Part shown: positions 56,400 through 64,000 of the stretch, piece after piece
How the letters are laid out: every line of letters begins with the position of its first letter
Position numbering within the stretch: position 1 is the first letter of the stretch
NCBI GenBank assembly: GCA_021397835.1
Contig: JAJFZO010000256.1
Span: 2,216,501 to 2,280,500, forward strand
Direction: 5' to 3'
Source of the DNA: Moringa oleifera
Taxonomy: Eukaryota; Streptophyta; Magnoliopsida; Brassicales; Moringaceae
DNA: 64,000 bases
Notes under the pieces: model-generated
Told to the model about the DNA's origin: nothing
Database searches by the model: none
The model's input: only the letters and a program-made list of their open reading frames with translations
Translations under genes and position numbers: made by a program

Positions 56400-58470
56400 C
56401 AACAACATGGACCAATTAAGCCAAGTAGAGGATTGAGATATGGCGATCCTTTATCCTCATATCTCTACTTGTTAGGTGCATAAGGGCTTTCCTCTCTACA
56501 GCATCCGGAAGAATCCAAAAAGCAAATTTAAGGCATCATGGCAGTAAGAAACGGTCCAAAAAATATCACATCTCCTCTTTGCAAATGACAGCTTACTGTT
56601 CGTCAGGACTAGGGAGGAGGATTGTCGGGCAATTTTAAATTTGTTAAAAGGAGTACGAACTTGGCTTCAAGACAGCAAATAAACTTGATGAACTCTGCCA
56701 TTAAAGCGACATTAAGTGTTCAAAAACATTTGCTGACTGATCCCTATCTTGGGGTCCTATGACTCTTAGGCGGTCCAAACAGAGTGAGCTGGTTGCTCTA
56801 AAGATGAGGATGCGGGCTAAACTAAAAGACTAGAATACGATGTTTTTCTCCCAAGTTGGTCGAAAAACACTAATCTGAGCGGTTACTCAAGCTCTTCCCT
56901 CTTATATTATGAACTGCTTTCAGCTACCAAAATCCTTTCAAAGTGATTTAAATATGATGACAACAGGGCATTGCTGGGGTGACAAAGGGTCGAGCAAGAA
57001 GTTCCCCTGGAATTCATTGGATGCAATGTGTGTTTCGAAGCTTAATGTGGGCTTGGGTTTTTGGGATTTGGAAGCATTCAACTTAGCCCTACTAGGGAAG
57101 CAATGGTGGAGATTAATCCATTCAGAGGACTCTTTATGCTACCAAGTGCCTAAGGTAAAATCCTTTTCGTATTCAAACCCTTACTCAATGGTGAAAAATC
57201 GCATGGGGTAGCCTATTAATGGGCAGAGAGGTTACAAACAAGGGTTTAAGGTTGCAGCTTGGAAACGATGAGCAAGTAGACGTGTGGGTCGATCAATGGA
57301 TTCTAGGACTATCGAGTTTTAAGGCTACTGCTCTTATGTCTCCTCCTCCTACTATGCTTAAGGTTAACAGCCTCATCATGCATGAAGAAAGGGAATTGAA
57401 TACAGAGATGATAAGGGAGCTTTTCTGCCCAGGGGAGGCAGCTGCGGCGTTAGTTATCCCTCTCAGTGCTTCACATATGAATACAAATTTGATATGGTCA
57501 GAAACTAAGAGGCAGTGTATTGTCAAGTCAGGGTATCATATGGGTCGTCGGTATTGAACAAAGAGGTCTCGTGCCCTGCGTCCACATCGAGGCTGTAGAA
57601 GACAACAGGGAAGGCAAAGATCTCACCCAGGGTACAGGTCCATGCATGGCGTATGCTACAGGGCATTCTTCCAACTCAAACAGTGCTTAATAGTCGTCGA
57701 TTCCAGTGGATAGGAACTGTATCATGTGTGGTTCCCACGAAGAAACGTTGCCCTACTTGCTTTTCTAGTATGCCTTCAGTATGTGAGTATGTAAGGTCCA
57801 GTACCAGAGCATGGGAACTTTTCTTAGCAACCTACCTGTTGATAGAGAATTATGGGCGAAGGTCTTTACGGATGTGCGAGAGAAAGACTTAGTTGTGGGG
57901 TTTCTGAACTGTTGCAGGGAGATTTGGATGAACAGGAATAGAACATGTTTCGATATGACATGCAGAATGCCTGAATCCATAGCTGTGGGGGTCAGAAGAA
58001 GAGCTCGAGACATGTTGGAGGCACTGACTCGTTCCCTGCCAGCTTCAGAACTAGGTCGATGGCAGCCACCCCCGGAAGGTACGATCAAACTCAATGCTGA
58101 CAGTTCTTATCAAGCAGCATCAAAACAAGCCATTCTCGGTGTTGTGGCCAGGTCAAATATAGGTCAAGTGCTCTTCAACGCGACCTGTCGTATGAGACAG
58201 GTTTCTTAGGTTTTCCAAGGTGAGTCGCTCGCTATCAAGCTTGGGTTAGAGATCCCTAGCAAAACAATTGCCAACATCAGTGGGTTGAAAGCGACTGTCG
58301 CCTAGCTAGCCAAGAACTGTGGAAAGGTGTTGATAATATGCACGAATGGGGAGGGCTCCGTTTGGACATTGTTTACTTGGCTTCAAGCTGTGAATCCTAC
58401 TCCTTTTATCATGCACCAAAGAGGGTTAAGGAACTAGCACACAGAATGACTAAGGCACCAATTGCATTAG
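56400..58470 (+). mobile_element. L1-type LINE ORF2 3' half
   Basis: In order with frameshifts: reverse-transcriptase motif [11 protein letters not shown], a decayed form of the following motif region (LLFADDS-like, near 56570), PSYIMNCFQLPKSF, VSKLNVGLGFWDLEAFNLAL, KQWWRLIHSEDSL, RLQLGNDEQVDVWVDQWI, a zf-RVT-like cysteine region (57640-57760), and an RNase H-like end (KLNADSSYQAASKQ, ILGVVARSN at 58090-58170). Many stops; dead. It begins about where the reverse transcriptase of 55195-56060 (-) leaves off, so the two could be one insertion with an inverted 5' part. Confidence 0.78.
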
Positions 58471-59009
58471 GTACTAAACTATTTTGGAGATATAAAAAAA
58501 ATATAGTTGCAGTTTTTTTAATCACAGTGTCATTACCCTAAAAAGTCTTAAATTCTTTAATTTCATTTAAAAAATTCAACTTGAAGAGCCAAATTTACAT
58601 CAAATTGAAAACTTATTCAAAGTATTTTCAAATTTATGATTGGTTTGGTTATAATGGATTGATCCAGTGATAGTTTATTTCAAAATTTAAGACATTTGAT
58701 TTGTTTATTTATTAATAAATATTTTAAATTAAATTAAATTATTAAATAAATCAAACCAAGCTGGGAAAGGGTGTCAACTGCAAATCAAAATTTAGGCTGC
58801 TTTTTCAATAATTATAAATAAAAATCTTAGTGGTTATTATAATTATTGTTAAAAACTAAAATAACAATAAACAAAAACAATTTTTTATTATAATATGATT
58901 ATATATATATGTATGTATATATCCACACATATACATTATAACATTATAACGAGCACTGCAGATACTTCTCCAAGTGAAGCTAGAGTTGGAGCCCAAAAAG
59001 AAACCTACC
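58471..59009. other. Spacer before the copia element
   Basis: AT-rich DNA with a (TA)n/(TATG)n tract near 58900-58925. The five bases before the LTR are CTACC, the candidate target-site duplication; the matching copy would lie beyond the window. Confidence 0.5.
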
Positions 59010-59520
59010 TGTTGAGTATGTGTGGAGACTTATCCACAAAAGGGTTTATATTTATCTGAAAAGATATATATTTATCTGAGATGGCACATACTTATCTGAA
59101 AGGATATATATGCTTATCTGAAAAGAAATATACTCATCCAAAGAGTATATACTCATCAAAAAGGATATCTTAAGATTCTCACACATCTATCTTTTGGGCC
59201 TTGGGCTCTACTATATAAAGGGGGGGCTTCTACTCATGTAATCATCACAACAGAGAGAGTGAGTAAGAGTCCTAGGGTTTTATTCTAGTAGTGTGAGGGC
59301 TAAGAAAATAGTTATCTCTCTTGTAATCTATTTTCATAGTGAAAGGGTTTCCTACAGTGGCTGCAAAGTGGATGTAACTCTCAATTGAGGGTGAACCACT
59401 ATAAATCTTGTGTTCCTGTGGTTGTTTACTTTCTTCTTGCTTTTATTATTGTTGCTTTCAGGTTATAGGGATTTGATATTTGATCCATCAACTAAGGATC
59501 TGGTTGTCAAATTCCCAACA
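59010..59520 (+). repeat. 5' LTR (511 bp)
   Basis: Begins TGTTGAG and ends CCCAACA. It contains a promoter TATATAAA at 59212-59219. Upstream of it, four tandem TTATCTGA-containing units (59052, 59072, 59092, 59114) are spaced 20-22 bases, an arrangement like the enhancer repeats in U3 of other plant copia elements. The first 455 bases match 63546-64000. Confidence 0.93.
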
Positions 59521-59522
59521 AC

Positions 59523-59534
59523 TGGTATCAGAGC
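59523..59534 (+). promoter_or_regulatory. Primer-binding site
   Basis: TGGTATCAGAGC, complementary to the 3' end of initiator methionine tRNA, two bases after the LTR. It primes minus-strand DNA synthesis. Confidence 0.92.
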
Positions 59535-59557
59535 TTCGGGTTTTGAGATTGAAAGCA

Positions 59558-60298
59558 ATGGGTAGCGAAGAAAACTCATCACATGGGATCATCAAGTTCG
59601 ATGGTACAGATTATGCCTTCTGGAGAATGCAAATCGAGGATTATCTGTATGGGAAAAAGCTGCATGAACCACTTTTGGGTCAAAAACCTGAAAAGATTTC
59701 AGAAAGCGATTGGAATCTCCTTGATCGACAGGTGCTGGGAGTTATTCGGCTGACACTGTCAAAGAACGTTGCTCACAACGTGGCGAAGGAGAAAACAACT
59801 GCAAGTCTGATGAAGGTGCTATCTGACATGTATGAAAAACCTTCAGCAAACAACAAGGTTTTTCTCATGAAGAAGCTATTCCACTTGAAAATGGGTGAAG
59901 GTAATTCTGTGGCAACTCATCTTAATGAGTTTAATACAATAGTTAATCAGTTATCTTCTGTTGAGATTGACTTTGATGATGAGGTACGTGCCTTGATACT
60001 ATTGGCATTGTTGCCAAATAGTTGGGAGCCCATGAAAGCAGCGATGAGCAATTCTGTTGGGAGTTCAAAATTGAACTTCAATGATGTTCGTGATCGAGTT
60101 CTTGTAGAAGAGATTCGGAGGATCGATTTAGGTGAAATATCAGTTGCAAATTCTGCCCTAAATGTTGAAAACAGGGGAAGAGAAAGTGACAGAAACTCTG
60201 ATCGCAATAAGGGCAAATCTAAGTCAAGGAATGGAAGAAGCAAATCTAGATCTGGAAGAAATCTGGAATGCTGGAACTGTAAGAAAAGGGCCACATGA
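59558..60298 (+). pseudogene. copia gag, frameshifted in the zinc knuckle
   Basis: The start ATG at 59558 follows the primer site. It reads MGSEENSSHGIIKFDGTDYA, then FWRMQIEDYL, the conserved gag (UBN2-type) core with LMKVLSDMYEKPSANNKVFL and LNEFNTIVNQL, a basic Arg/Ser-rich stretch, then the first half of a CCHC knuckle (CWNCKK). A one-base shift there ends the frame at 60296-60298, and the rest of the knuckle is in the next frame. The product would lack the nucleic-acid-binding knuckle and all of pol. Confidence 0.85.
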
Positions 60299-61638
60299 AG
60301 AAAGACTGTCGCTTACTGAAGAAAAAAGGTGAGCATAAAGATGACACTGCAAATGCTGTAACAGATGAGGTAGATGATGCTTTACTCTTAGCTATTGATA
60401 ATCCTCTTGAGTCTTGGGTTTTAGATTCTGGGGCGTCTTTTCATACCACTGCATATGGCAAAATAATAGAAAATTATGTTGCTGGAAATTTTGGGAAGGT
60501 CTATCTTGCTGATGGAGAACCTTTGAATATTGTTAGTATGGGTGATGTTAAATTGAAGATGCCAAATGGGAATATCTGGAAGATTCAAAAGGTGAGACAT
60601 GTGCCAAAGTTGATGAAAAATCTAATTTCTGTTGGACAGCTTGACAGTGAAGGGCATAGGGTGACTTTAAATGATAACGCTTGGAAAGTTACCAAAGGTG
60701 CCATGGTTGTTGCTCAAGGAAGCAAAACTGGAACTCTCTATATGACTTCAAGTTGCAAGGATACAGTGGCTGCTGTTGACACTGGTATGAACTCTGACTT
60801 ATGGCATTGCAGACTTGGGCATATGAGTGAAAAGGGAATGAAGGTCATGGTGGCAAATGGTAATTTGCCGGATTTAAAATCTGTAGAGCACAAGTTGTGT
60901 GAAAGCTGCATCCTTGGCAAACAGAAAAGGGTCAGCTTCTCCAAAGCAGGAAAGCAGTTGAAGCAGCAAAAACTAGAGTTAGTTCATACAGATGTATGGG
61001 GGCCTTCGACTGTGACGTCTCTTGGGGGATCTAGCTACTATGTGACTTTCATTGATGACTCAACCAGAAAGGTATGGATTTATTTTCTAAAGAATAAATC
61101 TGATGTATTTGATGCTTTCAGGAAATGGAAAGCCATGGTTGAGAATGAAATTAATCTTAAAGTTAAGTGTTTGAGATCTGATAATGGTGGAGAATACATT
61201 GATGGGGATTTCAAACAGTTTTGTGCTGACAATGGGATTAAGATGGAGAAGACTACTCCAGGTACACCTCAGCAGAATGGTGTTGCAGAAAGGATGAACA
61301 GAACACTGAATGAGCGTGCAAGGAGCATGAGAATGCATGCAGGGTTGCCCAAGGCATTTTGGGCAGATGCAGTTAACACTGCAGCCTATTTAATCAATAG
61401 GGGCCCTTCAGTTCCTTTGGATTGCAGAATACCCGAGGAGGTTTGGAGTGGCAAAAAGGTAAATCTGTCTTTTTTAAGAATATTTGGTTGCCTGTCATAT
61501 ATTCATATTGATGCTGCTGCTAGAGGCAAACTTGATCCTAAATCAAAAAATGTTTTTTCATTGGATATGATGACAATGAGTTTGGTTATCGTTTCTGGGA
61601 TAGCCAAAACAGGAAGATCATTAGGAGCAGGGATGTAA
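60295..61638 (+). pseudogene. copia protease and integrase region
   Basis: Open frame with the protease active site DSGA (residues 44-47, nt 60424), the GAG-pre-integrase HHCC-type region (WHCRLGHMS ... CESCILGK) and the integrase catalytic core: HTDVWGP (first Asp), RSDNGGEY (second Asp), and GVAERMNRTLNE with the catalytic Glu. All three acidic residues are present. A second frameshift near 61550 moves the downstream sequence to another frame, so the ORF ends out of frame at 61638. Confidence 0.88.
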
Positions 61639-63476
61639 TCTTCAATGAGCAAGTTCTGTACAAGGATAGTTTGGGCAAGAGTTCAGAAGTAACAGATTCT
61701 GAGACAAAAAGGCCTGAAGTGATCCACTTGAGAGACATTCCAGTGAATCAGTTGCAACAGAATACTGAAGAAGTTGAAGATGACATTGCTGAGCAAAATC
61801 AGGAAAGTATGGCTCCAGAGGTAAATCCAACCACTCCTGTGACAGAAGTGAGAAGATCTTCCAGAACTGTAAGACCACCACAGAGATTTTCACCATCTCT
61901 GAACTACATCTTGTTGACTGATAGGGGTGAACCAGAGAGTTTTGATGAAGCTTTGTAGGGTGATGAATCAATCAAGTGGGAGTTAGCCATGAAAGATGAG
62001 ATGAATTCTCTCATGAGTAATCAAACATGGGAGGTGACAGAACTACCACATGGAAAAAGGGCCTTGTAGAACAAATGGGTTTACCGGATAAAAGAAGAAC
62101 ATGATGGCAACAAGCGGTATAAAGCAAGGTTAGTAGTTAAAGGCTTTCAACAAAAGGAAGGTATTGACTACACAAAGATTTTCTCCCCAGTGGTTAAGTT
62201 GACTACAATCAGAATAGTGCTTGGGTTAGTGGCTCAGGAAGATTTGCATCTGCAGCAAATGGATGTAAAAACTGTTTTTCTTCATGGTGACTTGGAGGAA
62301 AAAATTTACATGAAATAGCCACAAGGATTTGAAGTCAAAGGTAAGGAGAAAATGGTATGCAAACTTATGAAAAGTTTGTATGGGTTAAAACAAGCTCCAA
62401 GACAGTGGTACAAGAAGTTTGATAACTTTATGGGTGACAATGGTTTCTTAAGATGCCAGGCAGACCATTGTTGTTATGTTAAGAGGTATGATAACTCTTA
62501 CATTATATTACTGCTGTATGTTGATGACATGTTAATTGCTGGAGCTAATTTGCATGAGATAGAGAAATTAAAGAGTAAGCTTTCAAAGAAGTTTGCTATG
62601 AAGGATTTGGGTTCCGCCAAACAAATCCTTGGGATGAGAATCACCAGGAAAAAGGGAATTCTCAAGCTATCTCAGGAGAAATACATCAACAAAGTGCTTG
62701 CTAGATTCAGAATGAATGGTGCCAAACCAGTTAGTACACCTTTGGCTAGTCATTTCAGACTATCCAAGAGTCAGTCTCCCTCAACTGATGATGAAATTGC
62801 ATATATGGGCAAGGTGCCTTATGCTTCTGCTATTGGGAGTCTAATGTATGCCACAGTATGTACAAGACCAGACATAGCACATGCAGTGGGAGTTGTTAGC
62901 AGGTATATGAGCAATCCAAGAAAGCAACACTGGGAAGCAGTTAAATAGATCTTCGGGTATTTGAAGAGCACTGCAGAATTCGCTTTATACTTCAGAAAAA
63001 CAGATATGGGCTTGCATGGTTATGTTGATGCTGATATGGCTGGTGATATCGACAACAGAAAAAGTACTACAGGATATGTTTATACATTGGGTGGTACTGC
63101 AATCAGTTGGATGTCTAAACTACAAAAGATAGTTGCACTTTCGACCACAGAGGCTGAATATGTTGCTCTTACAGAAGCAAGCAAGGAGATGATATGGTTG
63201 TTATCTTTCCTAAATGAACTGGGGCACAAGTTTGAAAAAGGTATGTTGCATTGTGACAGCCAGAGTGCCATTCACTTGGCAAAGAACCCTATGTATCATG
63301 CTAGAACGAAGTATATACAAGTCAGATATCACTTCATAAGATCAGCTTTGGAAGATGGTGTCTTGTCACTCGAAAAGATACAAGGAAGTCAGAATCCAAC
63401 TGATATGCTAACCAAGGTTGTTACAATCGAGAAACTGAAGTTGTGTACAACTTCAGTGGGGCTTCTCAGCTGCTGA
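61639..63476 (+). pseudogene. copia reverse transcriptase and RNase H region with four TAG stops
   Basis: A single frame from about 61560 to the TGA at 63474-63476, interrupted by TAG at 61956, 62067, 62316 and 62946. Recognisable: a hinge with RRSSRTVRPPQRFSP, reverse-transcriptase motifs (KARLVVKGFQQ, YGLKQAPRQWYKKF, catalytic LLLYVDDM), KDLGSAKQILGM, TRPDIAHAVGVVSRYM, and the RNase H domain (YVDADMAGDIDNRKSTTGY, ALSTTEAEYVA). Catalytic residues are intact, but the stops prevent a full polyprotein. Confidence 0.88.
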
Positions 63477-63533
63477 TTGGAGAGTCATGGCCATTGCAGG
63501 TGGAAGAAACAATTGAGATAATGAATTAGTCTC

Positions 63534-63545
63534 CAAGTGGGAGAT
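63534..63545 (+). promoter_or_regulatory. Polypurine tract
   Basis: AAGTGGGAGAT immediately before the 3' LTR. This purine-rich site primes plus-strand synthesis. Confidence 0.85.
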
Positions 63546-64000
63546 TGTTGAGTATGTGTGGAGACTTATCCACAAAAGGGTTTATATTTATCTGAAAAGA
63601 TATATATTTATCTGAGATGGCATATACTTATCTGAAAGGATATATATGCTTATCTGAAAAGAAATATACTCATCCAAAGAGTATATACTCATCAAAAAGG
63701 ATATCTTAAGATTCTCACACATCTATCTTTTGGGCCTTGGGCTCTACTATATAAAGGGGGGGCTTCTACCCATGTAATCATCACAACAGAGAGAGTGAGT
63801 AAGAGTCCTAGGGTTTTATTCTAGTAGTGTGAGGGCTAGGAAAATAGTTATCTCTCTTGTAATCTATTTTCATAGTGAAAGGGTTTCCTGCAGTGGCTGC
63901 AAAGTGGATGTAACTCTCAATTGAGGGTGAACCACTATAAATCTTGTGTTCCTGTGATTGTTTACTTTCTTCTTGCTTTTATTATTGTTGCTTTCAGGTT
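63546..64000 (+). repeat. 3' LTR, first 455 bp only
   Basis: Begins TGTTGAG and matches 59010-59464 except at five transition differences. The remaining ~56 bases and the target-site duplication lie beyond the window. Confidence 0.93.

Larger units (their letters stand above)
59010..64000 (+). mobile_element. Ty1/copia LTR retrotransposon, 3' LTR cut by window end
   Basis: 5' LTR, initiator-Met tRNA primer site, gag with zinc knuckle, protease, integrase, reverse transcriptase, RNase H, polypurine tract and 3' LTR in canonical copia order (integrase before reverse transcriptase). The two LTRs differ at five sites in the 455 bases that can be compared, all transitions, so the insertion is young. 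The internal region is nevertheless disabled by two frameshifts and four in-frame TAG codons. Confidence 0.93.

Overview
The window is nuclear DNA from a core eudicot plant. It is very AT-rich between genes, has GT-AG introns, and carries plant families (HVA22/TB2-DP1, DUF7086, PI4K alpha 1) and plant Ty1/copia and L1-type retroelements. The sequence alone does not identify the species.

Layout. (1) 1-4.7 kb: a probable first exon of a leftward gene at the edge, then a complete eight-exon HVA22-like gene (189 aa). (2) 5.6-44 kb: a tandem array, all on the + strand, of small secreted cysteine-rich peptide genes. Nine have intact reading frames (5787, 8825, 10243, 12163, 17040, 22630, 27153, 32456, 41397). 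At least three are recognisable pseudogenes (24389, 35104, 43476), with two further relics (17965, 36036). Each gene has a 55-nt exon 1 coding most of a signal peptide (58 nt in one copy), a short CT-rich phase-1 intron, and an exon 2 coding one or two domains of pattern C-x5-C-x(2-4)-C-x(4-6)-C-x4-C-x-C. The pattern resembles late-nodulin/NCR and other knottin-like plant peptides. The intergenic DNA is mostly segmentally duplicated and holds minisatellites and retroelement fragments. (3) 34.5-55 kb: a module repeated three times, made of a broken N-terminal fragment of phosphatidylinositol 4-kinase alpha followed by an intact single-exon DUF7086 gene (305, 310 and 312 aa). The first two modules also carry broken cysteine-rich genes, so the two arrays interlock. 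(4) 39.5 kb and 48.9-58.5 kb: decayed L1-type LINE pieces in both orientations, and a perfect 74-bp inverted repeat with a 4-nt spacer at 51283-51434. (5) 59.0-64.0 kb: a Ty1/copia element with a complete 5' LTR, a 3' LTR cut by the window end, and gag-pol broken by two frameshifts and four in-frame TAG stops.

The main biological story is a young, rapidly turning-over cluster of secreted cysteine-rich peptides. It shows birth by segmental duplication, domain doubling, paired cysteine loss, decay by frameshift and retroelement capture, and a promoter whose roughly 90-bp TTGAC-containing unit is tandemly amplified in one subgroup. The peptides' function cannot be read from the sequence; defence or symbiosis signalling are the family-level possibilities. 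All splice models are by eye, from consensus sites, frame continuity and agreement between paralogs.
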